NCBI GenBank assembly: GCA_019914945.1
Contig: CM034110.1
Span: forward strand, 1,245,001-1,309,000
Length of the DNA: 64,000 nucleotides
Reading direction: 5' to 3'
DNA from: Typha latifolia
Lineage: Eukaryota; Streptophyta; Magnoliopsida; Poales; Typhaceae
In this document: in pieces, positions 36,501 to 49,437 of the stretch
How the letters are laid out: every line of letters begins with the position of its first letter
Position numbering within the stretch: position 1 is the stretch's first letter
Made by a program: the position numbers and the translations under genes
The notes under the pieces: generated by a model
What the model was told of the DNA's origin: nothing
Database searches by the model: none
The model's input: the letters and a program-made list of their open reading frames with translations, nothing else

Positions 36501-39183
36501 GGCCCCTTATTCTAGTTTCCTCCTGCTTTATCTAATATTAGAAATATTAGCAAGACTAAAGACTGCTATGCTAGTGGCATGTGCTTCGATACACTATCAG
36601 CACAACCTGTGTCGATCGACATAGGGCATGTCAGATCAACACGGCTTCACATGCCAGTTTTTAAGGTATTTTATAGATGTTTTTAGTTTGAATAAGGTCA
36701 ATTCTAGAATATGTATTTCTCTTTGTTGTTCCTAAAAGGAGATTTTTATTTTAAGAATACCCATTTTTATGTTCATTTGTATCTTGTAATATGGGTGTAA
36801 AAATTACTTTTGATGTGATAGAAAGTGGAGAAAAAGATGAAAAAAATTGTTTTATTTTTTATAAAATTATCATGAATACTCTTTTATTTGATATAAAGTA
36901 GGTTCATAGCATAAATATCAATGATAAATTAGTAATTAGGTTAGTGTGTGGTATAGGATGTAATTTTGATAAATAATATTTGTATTCTAAAATAAGGTTA
37001 TTATGATGTTTAACTATTATTTTAAAATAAGGAGTTGTATTCTATAATAAGAAAAAAGTTATTTCTAAAGTGAACATGGGCTAATAGTATGATAGCCACT
37101 TTGGTAAAAAGTGTCTATCGTACAATTATTCTGGTTGGTAATTAGTGCATATCAGTGTTTGTATAATCCTGTTTAGTAATATGTGACATGAATTGTTTGC
37201 TTATTGCTATTTCTTGCTAAAGAAAAACAAATAAATTTCTATGGAAATTATTTTGATCTTTTTATAACCACATTTGATTATCTGTATTCCGTAGCAGCAT
37301 GTATGTAAATTGAGTTTCTAATAAAAGTTCTGTAATCACTGAAACTTTCTGTCTACTAGGCATAATTCGGAAGACAAGAACAGTTATGGAGTGCCTACAC
37401 CGGTTTTGTCGGGATTGCATTGATAAATCAATGCGCCTTGGGTATGGTCCCAAATAGTAGTCCTTTCAAGCATACAGTATTACAATATTTTGTTTCTATA
37501 CTTGGTCAAGAAAGGGACAAATTATCATTTACATCATGATAGAGAGACAAGTCACCTTATTGCTTTGTTTTAACTGTAAACTTTTGCAGGAATAATGAAT
37601 GTCCAGCATGTCGTACTCATTGTGCAAGCCGACGTTCTTTAAGGGACGACCCAAATTATGACGCTCTGATTGCAGCTCTCTATCCAGATATTGACAAGTA
37701 TGAGGAAGAGGTACTTTTGATAGTCATTTCCCTACTCTTCTTTTAGTAGACTATTTATTGGTTGACTTTATTTTACCCATATGCAGCAAGTAATTCTTTG
37801 ATTGACTTCAATACTCTGCTGTAGGAACTGGCTTTCGATGAAGAAGAGGATATCCGCAATAAGAAGGTCGTTTTATTTAGCTAGCTGTGTGCTAGACTAT
37901 GTTGTACTTATATGACTTTGGCTTTGTCTAGTTGTTTTTCTCTCTTATGCTCATACAAATATTAAGTTTTAAATTTTTGGCAGATTCAAGCATCCATAGC
38001 TGAGACGTTTCGACGACAAACAGAAGCACTTGGTAAGAGGAAGTCTACTTTGAAGCAACCAGATGACACTTTTATGAGAAAATATCAGGTGAATGTCCGG
38101 GCTCATGGGCAGAACAATTATATGCGTGGGAGAGGTAGAACAGGTGCTCGTGATACTTCCGTAGCAGTCTCTGATGATGAGGAAGAGGAAGCAAATGGTA
38201 AAGATGGGAGCAAAGAGTCCTCTTCTGCAGATGAGCACTCTCCGGATGCAAGGCAGAAAAGATGCAGGAGATGGCCAGTACCACGATCTTCACCGGCTAG
38301 AACTTCAGGCATTGTTTATGTTGGTAATGAAGAAAATGATGATGTAGCAGTCAGCAAAGAAAATCTTAACACATCTCCTTTGCGAGTGGGAAATAGAGAG
38401 ATGCTTGCATGGGGTAAGAATGGTACCCGGAGTCAAACTCGACATGGCAATGCTAGCGGATCAAATAATAGGATGGTCAAGGGCAGCCGCATAGCCAAGT
38501 TGGTGGACTATCTCCGGAGCTTATATGAAACTGATAGTGAGGTACAATTAGTGGATTACAATAAAAGTTAAGTTCTACCTTCACTTCAATACCAGACTTT
38601 TGCATTGACTTATTTGAGTGTTTTGTGATTTCATTTACAGTTTGATGTACATCTGATTCTGATTCCACTGGGTGGTCAAATCATACCTAATTTGCCAAAG
38701 TTGTATCTCTGCTGTCGCCCAACCTTGTCCATTAGACAACTTTCTCAAGTGAATTCTTTGTTCTACAAACTCTTTTTGTTGATAACTACAATATTTATCC
38801 AAATGATTGACAGAAGCTGTTGATGTGTATATGTGCAGTTCATTTCTCTTCAACCGATGATTTTACACCTCCCATGTCGATTACTACGAGTTGAAGAAGT
38901 TGAGGTATATGCGAGGAGATCTAAATGCCAATCTTTGCTGATCAAGGAGACCACTTCTTCAGATAACGCTGACCAGTTGGATACTCTAGAGGGCTTGGAC
39001 TTATTGGAAGGAGAAACATCTCTTGCAGAGCTCCATGCTTCATTCAGTTCTGTACAAGGCGATCTGGTGAGACTCAGCAATTCTGATTGTAGATCTAGGT
39101 TTCTGTTCTGGTTGTGCTTTGCTAACTGTTTCTATCTTCTCTGCTATCAGGAATTGGTATATGTTATAAATATGCAAAGCTAG
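29883..39183 (+). CDS. RING1: RING1-type Polycomb E3 ubiquitin ligase (10 exons)
   Basis: Exons: 29883-30075, 30160-30214, 32869-32927, 37360-37441, 37590-37710, 37825-37866, 37984-38541, 38641-38748, 38839-39066 and 39151-39183. All introns are GT-AG and the phases match, giving 492 aa, close to plant RING1A/B (about 460-520 aa). Residues 1-82 are acidic and Glu-rich. A C3HC4 RING follows: C98, C101, C114, H116, C119, C122, C134, C137 (VQCPICLG, CLHRFCRDCI, NECPACR). After it come RSLRDDPNYDALIAALYPDI, a conserved RING1 block, a long Ser-rich linker, and a C-terminal RAWUL domain (LYLCCRPTLSIRQLSQ, EEVEVYAR). RING1 proteins are PRC1 subunits that monoubiquitinate histone H2A in the nucleus to keep genes silent. 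The start was chosen as the first ATG of the frame giving MPAQKRP, as in family members. It is convergent with TSR2. The last exon codes only 10 residues and is the least certain. Confidence 0.93.
33400..35360. repeat. Probable inserted repeat in RING1 intron 3
   Basis: Both ends carry GGNCGATCC/GACCGATCC-like motifs (CGGCCGATCCCAAATGGCC near 33418; GACCGATCCAAATTGGG near 35230), and CT/GA tracts lie between (33500-33535, 33660-34020, 34770-35040). No terminal duplication or coding domain was found, so the class is unknown. The frames inside are low-complexity. Confidence 0.35.
35635..36403. mobile_element. Mutator-like non-autonomous insertion in RING1 intron 3
   Basis: 769 bp with ends AATGTTTTGAAA and, inverted, ATTGTTTTGAAT. 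It is flanked by AGAATTAGCC (35625-35634) and AGAATTTGCC (36404-36413), a 10-bp duplication with one mismatch, the size expected for Mutator-like elements. Both subterminal regions are GC-rich with GGCGGGC and CTAGGCGGCTAGG motifs. It has no transposase. Confidence 0.65.
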
Positions 39184-40729
39184 AGAACAGCAGGGCATCA
39201 AATTCTTCCTTTCTTTCACTTTGAAAGTAACCGTTGCTGATTAAGGATCTGCTTCTATGAAAAGATGTATATAATGCATAGAAATATTAGTAGATCACCG
39301 ACCAATGCTGAAATGATTAGTGATGGCATTGCTCATTATTCTCTCAAGTCTTATAAAGGATTGACGTCAGATGGGAAACTCGCACAATCAGTTGACCGCT
39401 GGAAGATGAGCTAGGCATTATCTCATCATCATCCAACAGTATCGGTTCAGCTTAGAGCATCGCCCAAAGAAGAACTGAGTTACAGATCATCAATACATAA
39501 CCAAGTCTTCTTCATGGTTATTGAGAAGTAAGAAAGAAAAAGGATCATGTCATGTTTTTGGTCAGATTCATTTTGGGAGAAGTTCAAATTCTTATTTGCT
39601 AGGGTCCTCTGGTGTCATTTTACTGTATTGGAATATTTAGGAAGTCATGAACATATATAATTATGTATTCTTTCAGTCTTTCCGTTGGAATATTATGTTC
39701 TAATCTGCTAGTTCGCTGCTGTATTTTATTGAATTGGCAATTTCAGGAAGTGACATCCTACAACTTGTGCTGGACGATCCTGCATGTCTTCACTTGGCCT
39801 GAAATTACTTGTCCTTGCAGTCCTCATTAGAGAAGTTTGTGATGGAAAATTTGTTTGTTTTGTGGTGTATATTAACTGAAGCATTCTTTGGTAAAGTTGA
39901 GTTAACGCCGCGACCCTTGTTTACAGAATTAAACTAGTATGTTAGCTTTCGTGACGAAATTTTGTTATATGTACTCTTGGACTTGCGTAGTTACATAGTA
40001 ACACTTCTCTTGTTTCTTTCTTTTGACATCAAATCTGGTGTTTCTTAAAATCAAAACAAATTGTCTATTTGAATCTGACTTGCCTTGATAGCTGGATAGT
40101 GGCATAGAAATGGTACTCCCTTGTGCACGAATGAGTTATTTAGGAATCTGGAATGATGATTAAACGAAAAACACAGCCTTTAGTCCCAACTCAGCTCGAT
40201 TTATAGGATTTAAGGATTTAAAATTTATAAGGGAATTATCCTTAATAGAATCACATAGGTGGCACAATCCTGATGACTAGCCTTACAATGATGATGATAA
40301 TGAAGATTGTATATTTCATAAAATCTATGCTCCTTTCAGTTCATAACTATTGAATCCTCTGCAGCACGATTTTGTCTATTATTTCTAGTAACATCTATTC
40401 TGATCAAAGTAAAGAGAAAAAGTAGGAATTCCATAGGTTAAGCAACCAAACAATCAGGGGTTCAATAGCCAATTAGAAATGATTGAAGACTATCTTCAAG
40501 AAATGGTTGAAGCACTTACAATATGCAGCATATCAAATCTAGAAAGTGCGGCAACAAAGGGGAGGATGCAATAAATAGCAAAGCAGACTTTATAACATCA
40601 GAGGTGCGAAAACCCAAACCTGACAAAAAATTAACCATAAAATGAACGGAAGAAAAAAAAATTTTAACAATAAAACTAAAGGAAGTACAACTCTGTATTA
40701 GTTGTTTTAGGGCCACATATATGTTATCC
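39184..40729. other. 3' region between the convergent RING1 and TSR2 genes
   Basis: It holds the 3' untranslated regions of both genes. No further frame or repeat was recognised, and poly(A) signals cannot be assigned firmly. Confidence 0.5.
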
Positions 40730-43700
40730 TCAGTTTCTACCCCTGCTGCATCTGGGAGCAACAATAGACCATCCCTCTTCGTCGGGCATTGCTTTACTAG
40801 GCTTTGGCTGGTCCATAGTCATTTCCTTCGGCTCAGCATCATCCACCATCATTTCTGCTAACTCTTCCTCTTCGGAGCTCTCGTCTTTGTTGTCATCAAT
40901 CAACTGCATCACACGATGCAAGTTCATATTATGAAGCACACAAACAGAATTTCACAGCCTGCCAGGTCGTCACAACACTAGAATTTGGATTAAGCATGAT
41001 TGTGATATTACATGGTTTTAGTTTTTGGAGAAAAGATTGGAGATTAACCCCCAATTAAGATGATCGTGATATTACATGATTATTTGAAGATATGACAGTT
41101 AATATGATTAACCAAATGCTAATTAAATAATCATTAAATGCACTATACAAACATAGCATTCTATCTCTCTTATGAGGTTGCATCTATTGCAAAAATAGTT
41201 ACTATGTAAGAATGATGAACCTTTTGCCAACTTGTTGGCACAGCTTCATTAAAGCAGTATTTCTTATCTGACGGACTCAAAATGTGATTATTTGAAACAA
41301 TAAATAATTCTGAAGTTTAAGACAACTTTCAACAATTTGATACGAAGGGACAACTGTTGACTCTCCATATTTGAAGTAGCATAGAGTTTCACAAAATAGA
41401 AAGGTGCTTTACATTTATCTTTCAGCTTGTAAAATATAAGAAAATGTTTTAAGTAAGACATAAAGTGCCTTTAAGCAGAGAAACAATTGTTAAAGATTAT
41501 GCATGTCCTGACTAGTAAATTTGTTAGAATGTTTTAATATGGCTCGAATTTTCGGTTTCGGTGTTTCGATTTTGACCCCTAAAAAAAATAAATATTTTAG
41601 AGTGAAACATAATGGTTTTTGTTTATTGTAGTCCAATATAAATGTTAAAATTAGAAATCTTTATAGTTTTGTCCTTAACCAATGAGTTTTGGCTTTAGGT
41701 TTCATCAAGTTTTGGTGGTTATTGTTCTATCTTGGGTGAAACTTCAAACCTTACCTTCTGACAAACCAGTAATTCATATCTTCTCAGGTCTTACAATCAG
41801 CTCTAAACATATCAGCATAATAAAATTAGACCAAAATGCAGAAGACTCTGTAAACTGTGTTATTTAATTACCTGTCTACTTTGAGAAACAGCATTTCTTT
41901 GGGGACCTGCCTCCCTCAGCTTCTGAATTGGTTCATAGTTACCTTTAAGACAATCTTCGTGCATAATCATCAATTCCTCTGCTATCTGTTAGACAATGAA
42001 AATGTAATGACTTACAAAGAAATTAAGTAGAAACGCAAGATTCTGAAGGAGTTGCTGTATTGTTAAATTGTTATCTAGAGCACACTATACAATTCATCCA
42101 ACAACGCATCCATTCCAGCATGTTTCTAAATTTGGCTGCACAGATTCATGCCTACAACCATTATTTGATGGCGAACATACAAGGCAAAAGAGTGCACATA
42201 TTTCTCCATTAATGGTTTCAGCTAATTACACTCAAAGAAGCATAGGTATAAACTGCAATTAGCACTTGTTCTTCAAAATCTTGAGGCACACAAGTGGAAC
42301 CAAGTTCACAAAGTTAGAAACTGAAGCACCAAACATACAGATATATAGGGTCAATTAAGGTAGATTTCTTATAGCATAAATGTAAAATTTGCTGCTTAAA
42401 ATATGTGGTACAATTAGTGGTTAATAGACCATCAAAAAATGGATGAACAAAAACAAGAAAGAAGTACAAACAAGGACAACAAAAACTAACGCTTGAACCC
42501 AACTATTTTAATTCAGATATATGGATCTTTTTCCTCCATCATAATGCATTTCACATAACATTCTCCATCAACTGAACCACTACCATATCTTTCCCCACTA
42601 CCTAGAGAAATACTTGGTCTCTCTTCTTGGGGTGACATCATTCTTATGAAATAATTTTTCTGACTTATGTGCTATTTCTTATCTGTTGAACATAGTTCAA
42701 TTATCAATCTTGCAGGTTCTATCCTTTAATTGTAATAAATGCAATTGTCTAATTATATATCCATAATAGCATTACACATCCATTTCAACATTTTTATCTT
42801 AGGAGTATGACTAAAGAAGGAAAGAGCAGTAAAGAAGCTTGTCGCTTTCTATTCTCGTCAGTTCTAAATTTTCTAGCCTCAAGAGAATAACAGGATACAA
42901 CAACATACATAGTAGAAACGTGCAATACAATTTTCAGCAGCATGTCAAGCTTAAATGACATTTCCAATGTTATGGAGTAACCCAGAAAATGATTGTGGGA
43001 TAGATTATGTTAGGCTTGTCCATACACCAAGAAAAAGGGATGGTACATAAATAAAAATCCTTTAAATTACGCATAAAGAAGTTCTTTTATAGAGGTGAGT
43101 TTAAGGACAAGAAGACACTATCATTATCAATTATATAAATAAAAATAAGAAGACAATTATAAGCATACTCTTGATTAAAAGATTAAAAATGAACCTAAAG
43201 TGTAACAATATCAAGTTTATCCAAAAAGGTTTACCATACTCCCTCCTAAAAGAATTTCTGATTTTCTTCAAAGTTTTGAGTAACCAACGTTGCTAACGAA
43301 CAAAAACAAATTTTGGCTAACTTCCAAACATCAGAAATGCCTTCTCAGAATAATTTTTAACATGTTCACATTCTTAACAGACTCTTGATTAAAACCAAGT
43401 CCTCTATAATCTACATGTTATGATTCAATCACGTGGGTCGAGTTAGTTTAGTCAAATTGAGTTAGTTAATTAGATTTGCTTATTACTTTAAATTTTAAAT
43501 AAAGTGGATATAAGATCAATAGGACAAATTGGACCTGATCTGCTTTGATTCTACTCTTATAAATAAGAGTGATCATAGGATAATTATCATGAGTGGAACG
43601 ATATTGAGTTTAGTTATTTTTATTATCTCATCTTTATATTTTATCGTAACCATTAGATTGCTTTTACTTTCGTAGGAGTAGATTGTAATCCTAGATCTAT

Positions 43701-46700
43701 TCAAAGCATCCAAACCTTAGCCACCATCTTCCTCCATTAGCCACTCTACCTTACAACCGCCCACCACAACCCATAGCTGTCTGCCACCCTTCGACGATCG
43801 CCACAACATCGAATAATTACCAATATATCCAATTTTTGACCTTCCTTATTGTTTTTAACATTGTACTATTTTTAACTTTTCACCCCAACTTCAGATTCAT
43901 GTGAAACCAAAGCCATTAGATTCATAGCTTGTGAGGCTACCATCTATAAAAATCTCATATTTTCTTATGTCCAGATCGATCTAGATCTGATTCCTAATAG
44001 TGATATTAGAGGTATCGTTCCTGGGTCGATGGTTAGAAAGAGATCGAAGAAGATAAATAAAAGAAAGAGTAAGAATGAAGGACCAGGAACTCATCTTTGT
44101 TCCTGAAGGAGTTACTCTAATGCCATCACCACCACTAGTAGCCATCGCCGACAACAAACCACCAACGTGGGAAAGGGAGTTGGTTGAGTCCATGGAATAT
44201 CAAAGGAGATCTCCAAGAGGATCGAGAAAGCGATTCAAGTCTTGACGACCGTTCTCCTATCCCAGCACAACCATCTGCACTGCCAACGCCGTCGGCCACG
44301 GCAGAAACAAGTCAACCGCGGCTAGAGGAGTCCACCCGTGAAGGTAGAGGGGAGTCCAAACTCCAAACCGCCTCAACTCCTCCTTCGACTTTGGTAAAGC
44401 TTGCTCCACCCATGTAGACCCTCCCAGCCATAGTTGCGACGTCGAAGAAGCCCTCAGCAACAAATACCTATCGTCATCTTCCTCAACTACGGTGGAAAAC
44501 AGTGATTGGAAACCTAGCTTTCCACCGGCAGCAATCCAATCCATCACCAACAACACCTTTGGACCACCCGCACACAAACCATGGTTGTCATTCGTGTCAG
44601 CACCGATCAGACAGCCACCATCGACAACCATCTTGACTGCAGCAAAACAATGGCTCGCGGGCTTGGGTTCGGCCCTTCTATGGCCAAGGCTAGTCTCCCC
44701 ATCTTGACTGCCATCCAGTGATGGCCACCATAGCCACAGGTGACCGTTGCGTGGTCGAACCCAATGGTCATGCTTATGGTGATATTGGCCCAGGCAAGCC
44801 ACACCAAGGTAGCTTTCGCCAGCCAACAGGAGCCAGTGGACCTGCCGGCGATGCACCATGGTCGCTGCTGCAGCAACTGGAGCCCAAGCTCGATTTTCAG
44901 CTTCTATCGCCGCTCGCCGCCGTGAGGACCTGCTAGGCGTCGATTACCACCGGCCAACAATCTTGTCCAACTATTGCCAGCGCCCGTGTAACCTTTGGTG
45001 GTACTCCTAGGCCGAAAATACATTTTCAACCCTAGGATTAGGGTTTGGGCTATTGGTTGGGAGAGACGAAGTGCACATATCTCAAGACTAGCTGAATTTT
45101 TGCAATCTAGCTTGACCACCTCATGTGAACGAATTGGGAACCCATAAGCATGACTTTAAGCTCAAGTGTGAGCCCGAGAATGACTAGTGGAATAATCTGA
45201 CGGACCCACATCAACTGATCAAGCCTAACCTGCATGTAGACCTGTGAGCCCATAAGCACAAAATGAGCCAGAAGATCCAGCTAGCGTACTAGTCACCTTA
45301 TGACAATGTGTTGAAAGCGTGGTGGATATTTATGATCCGACCACATGAGTTAAGTCATATGAGCTTATTGCTTTAAATTTTAAATAAATTGGATGTAAGC
45401 CTAATAGAGTGAATTGGATCGATCATTATGATTCTACTCCTATAAATAAGAGTAATTATGGGATAATTATCACGAGTGGAATGATATTGAGTTAAGTTAT
45501 TTTTATTATCTCGTCTTTATCTTTTATTGCAAACATTAGATCATTTTTATCTTCATAGGAATAGATCATAATCTTAGATCTATTCAAAACATCCAAACTT
45601 TAACCATCTTTTCCCACCAGCCACCCTATCTTACCGCCGCCCACCACCACCCTTGGCCATCCACCACCCTCTGACGATCGCCACAATATCGGATAATTAC
45701 CAATCCGTCAAGATCTGACCTTTATTCACTGTTTTATTTTTTGACTTTTTACCTCGACTTTAAATTTATGTGAAGCCAAAGCTATTAATCCGTAACTCGT
45801 GAGGCCACCACTCATAAAAATCTCATAATTTTCTTACGTACAGATCGATCCAAACCTGGTTCTTCAAGTTTGCTCAAAACTATAAATTTGAATAATACTT
45901 GGGCCAATTGCTAAAGGCCTTTACGTGTCCATTTCTTTGAAACCTACAAGGGCATCTATTATGTTTAAATGCAAATGCAACTTATTTCTGAGTGCTTCAG
46001 GAAAATAGGTAAGAATTCAGGTGGAGGAGAAAACTTCTAGCCTACTTCAGTTTAGGAGAAGAATAAATTGCTTTAGTAACTAAGCACAAATTTTTTTCAT
46101 CAGAAATCAGTTTCTCTTTTTTATGATACTCAGGAGTTCTTTCTGAAACTAAATACTTGTTCTCTTGCAACACATCTCTTCGCACCCTACCATTAAAATC
46201 TTTGAATGAATCCATGCAAGATAATACGACAACCCATTACTTGGCATTGCCTAAACCTAGTATTCTCATTTTACGGGTGTGCTATCTATAAACACCAACA
46301 TCTAACAAAACCACTGATATTCTAAATCTGCTTTTATTTCAACTTGACTTGCAGTGAACCTAAATCAATACAGTCAACACATCAATTAGATCTGCAAACA
46401 ATTTCATCCTCTCAATTGCACCATGAATTACAATATACATAGTAAAGAAATTTCACAGGATTATTCTATTATCATATCATCTAACAGGATTAAAATCATC
46501 ATTATAACAAGAGAAGAGCAGAATACCTCCTCCACACTCCCATCCTCGATCTCCGTATTGAAGGAAACCACCATGCTCTCATCAATCATATTCTCCAGAT
46601 CATCGATGTAAAGTGGAGCTGAAACGGATAAGCTTCCATCAATTTACCAAATTCACATCCAAATTGAACAAAAAAAAAAAAAACACCATCTTTGGAGGAA

Positions 46701-46934
46701 AAAATCCTGACCTTTGGATTCAACGAACAAAGAGAGGATGGAATCGGCGAGCTCGTCGGCCTTCCTCCGGGAGTCTCTCCCGCCCCACCCATTCTCCACC
46801 GCCATCTGGAGTGCAGTCCACCGCGAGAGGACGAGGGAGATCCCTTCCCGTAGAAACGACATGGACTCTGGAGATAGAGTTGGAAAAGGACCTCGTCGTC
46901 CTCCTCCTCGGTTTTCCACGTTGGTAGTATCCAT
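40730..46934 (-). CDS. TSR2: TSR2-type pre-rRNA processing protein (4 exons)
   Basis: Exons on the minus strand: 46934-46712, 46618-46527, 41985-41872 and 40903-40730. All introns are GT-AG with matching phases, giving 200 aa. The TSR2 core is in exons 1 and 2: LREGISLVLSRWTALQMAVE, then NGWGG, and APLYIDDLENMIDESM with EDGSVEE. Exon 3 continues it (IAEELMIMHEDCLKG). The tail is acidic (DESSEEEELAEMM) and ends with DEEGWSIVAPRCSRGRN, the C-terminal pattern of the family. Yeast Tsr2 is a chaperone of ribosomal protein eS26 and is needed for 20S pre-rRNA maturation; the plant role is inferred from the family. Intron 2 is 4.5 kb and contains an LTR element at 43421-45866. The start is the ATG just upstream of the conserved block. 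Confidence 0.92.
43421..45866 (+). mobile_element. Non-autonomous LTR retrotransposon in TSR2 intron 2
   Basis: A direct repeat of about 550 bp occurs at 43421-43997 and 45333-45866, sharing for example TTTAAATTTTAAATAAA, GGATAATTATCA and AATCTCATA near the end. A degenerate Met primer site (TGATATTAGAGG, 3 mismatches) follows the first repeat at 44001. The 1.3-kb interior has no gag or pol; it is GC-richer than the flanks with many Pro/Thr/Ser-coding triplets in several frames. I saw no convincing target duplication. It lies antisense to the host gene. Confidence 0.65.
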
Positions 46935-47400
46935 AGTCTCTCCCTGTTTCGCTTGGAGAGGAAAAAGGGGGAAATTTCTTATTAGGGTTTTTAGAGAAAA
47001 GAGGAATTCTAGGGTTTTGACGGCATAGGAGAACGGAGTGGGATTCGGACAAGTGGGTGTAACCGAGTTCGAGCCTATTCATGAACACCAAATCACCAAT
47101 CTTGCTTGAATTGATAGTATTTTTAATTCAAGCCAATTTCGAACTCTAGCCTTGAATTGCTAATATTTCTAAACTGGTAAATAATTTAATGCCCAATAAT
47201 AAATTATATGTATGATCCGACGGCTGTAACAGCCGGTTTTACCGGTAAAACTCATCCGGTACCTGTTCCAACCCGTGAAAAAGGGTGTATTAGTCCTTTT
47301 AGCACTCCCTCTCGCTTTACTCTTCCCCTTCTTCACCGACCCCCGATCTGTTCTCGCTGTCTCCTTTTCTCCTCCCATCGATCTCGATCCATGGCTTTCA
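46935..47400. promoter_or_regulatory. Head-to-head intergenic region, possible bidirectional promoter
   Basis: The TSR2 start codon (46934, minus) and the first ATG of the plus-strand leader (47390) are about 450 bp apart. The region contains CCGGTTTTACCGGTAAAAC near 47233 and a CT-rich stretch from 47300. Promoter function is inferred from position only. Confidence 0.35.
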
Positions 47401-47712
47401 TCACCGGACCGGCGATCTCTTGTTCTTGATCTTCTCTGTTTCTAGGGGTTCTGGAAAGAATATTGGGCGATATAGAAATGGTCATCCATCTCGATCCATG
47501 GCTTTCATCACCGGATCGACGATCTCGATCTCGGCTCCGGCGAGGAAGCCGATCCAGGTATCACGATCTGATCTCTCGTTCTTGATCTTCTCTCTTCTCG
47601 CTTTATTTTTTCCCTCCTTTACCGATCTCTGATCTTTTATTGGTTTCTCCTTTTCTCCTCCCTTCGATCTCAATCCATAGCTTCGATCACCAGATCGGTG
47701 ATCTCGATCTCG
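47309..47712 (+). repeat. Local tandem repeat of a leader-like sequence
   Basis: The block CTCCTTTTCTCCTCCC...TCGATCTCRATCCAT...ATCACC occurs at 47309-47425 and again at 47593-47712. A shorter copy with CTCGATCCATGGCTTTCATC lies at 47484-47530. The first two copies contain an ATG with the same beginning (MAFITG), and the third has it mutated (ATAG). This could be the duplicated start of a gene; I do not recognise the peptide. Confidence 0.6.
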
Positions 47713-47769
47713 TTGTCATGAAGCTCGCCCTTGGCTGCCATTGCCCTCGCCGCCCTTACCCTCTTTTGG

Positions 47770-49437
47770 AGTGAAAAATAGAGAAAGCTGAGCAGAACCT
47801 ATCTGCATGATATGAGACCCTCTTGAGCGTGAAAGGGCAGCTCCAAAGCTAAAGGCTCAAGACTAGTATGAGGCACTTTAAGAGAAGGAAAAGGAAGTTA
47901 TTGAGAAATTTGAAGTAGTGAGGAAGGAAGAGAAAGAGATATCTGACAAATATATTTCTGTCAAGCAGAAGAGGTAATGCACTCATACTAATAGAATTTT
48001 GTAAGAAAATTCTTCAAAGTTTGCCACAGTGTATGCTCAATTAACTTTTTTAATCCATTAAAATATGATTTTCATTTTAGAGCTGTGAGGTAGAAAGTAC
48101 TCAAAGTAGCATTTTATCTTAAAATGGTAATTGCTGGCAAGCTCACTTATGTGAAATTCACGTTGTTTGCTTGATGATCATTGTTGACTTAGATATCCAG
48201 AGATTTGGCATAATGACGTCTTTATTTCAAAGAATAGCTTTGGTTAATCTCCAAAGCTGAAGTTTCTTTAGCTATGCTGATTGACATTTTACTTCTTGAT
48301 AACTATGTAGTAGTCTACATTAAAGTTGTTCTTGGTTATCCAGGTATGACCTATTTATGGAGGCATTAGACCATATCTCGAAAAGTATTGACAAAATTTA
48401 CAAGCAATTAACAAAGAGACACACACATCCACTTAGGGGAAGAGCATATTTGAATCTAGAAAATGAGGACGAGCCGTTCTTGCACGGCATCAAATACACA
48501 GCAATGCCTCCTACAAAATGCTTTAGAGATATGGAACAATTATCTGGTAGGGAGAAGACTATTGCAGCACTTGCATTGCTCTTCTCCATTCACAGTTTAA
48601 TATTCTTTATCTAAATCTGCTATTCATCTTTCTTTGTCAATTATTGGTTAGTAATAAGAAGACTGCTACTTGCTGCTTAAGCATTTTTTTTTAAAAAAAA
48701 TTCCCTAAGCTGGCTATTGTGTTTCTTGGAAATTCCTGATTCTACTGAAATGTGTATGGTGCCATGCTTGACGCCTGCATACTGATTAATAAGTGCTATT
48801 TACATCACCAGTAAAAGTGTAATACAATTTTCACTTGCAATGTGATGTACTACAATTCATTATGTTCAGATTTAACAGGACAATCAGTCTCCTTCCATAA
48901 AAAGAGCTTTCACTTGAGTCTGTCAATTTTCTGGGCTTGTTTGATTTATTTGGATCACTCATTTGCTTACCTAATAGGAGCTTAAGCTTTGAAAGCTTTA
49001 TCTTTACCTCCAGAAAAGGTATCTTTAGATGTGTTAAGTGTTCTCTACCTTATTTTCTGCACAAAATTTTCAGTTATAGGCCATCTCCATTCTTCATATT
49101 GGATGAAATTGATGCGGCTCTGGATAATCAGAATGTTTCAAAGGTTGCTAGCTTTATTAGGTCAAAATCATGTGATCGGTCTAGATGATGATGGAGGATG
49201 TGGGTTCCAAAGTATTGTGATATCGCTGAAGGTGTTTCTATGACAAAGTTGAGCCATTGGTTGGGGTTTATAGAGACTTAAAAGAAGGTAAAAATGCTAT
49301 ATTTATTATCTCCTTGTTCATAAGAATTTCCAGTCGGATATAATTACTATCTGCAAGCTTGTGACACTACACTGTATATTATATGTAGCTGCTCAAGAAC
49401 TTTTACATTTGATCTGACCAAATTTAGGGAGTCATGA
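47770..49437 (+). pseudogene. SMC1: SMC1 cohesin subunit, C-terminal part only, broken
   Basis: The order and intron positions follow plant SMC1. First comes a coiled-coil end (about 47840-47973: EKFEVVRKEEKEISDKY, with two stops just upstream). Then exon 48344-48595 (YLNLENEDEPFLHGIKYT, DMEQLSGREK), exon 49074-49287 ([28 protein letters not shown]) and last exon 49389-49437 (RTFTFDLTKFRES, stop). SMC1 is an ATPase subunit of the cohesin ring. Damage visible: the ABC signature LSGGEK reads LSGREK; the donor after 48595 reads AG-TTTAAT with no GT; frameshifts occur after KSCD at about 49180 and again near 49240. Walker A, hinge and most coiled coil are absent. A non-functional partial duplicate is the simplest reading. 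Confidence 0.88.

Noticed and set aside
44257..44859. 200-aa minus-strand frame in TSR2 intron 2
   Set aside because: It lies in the interior of an LTR element, with equally open frames on the other strand and no recognisable domain.
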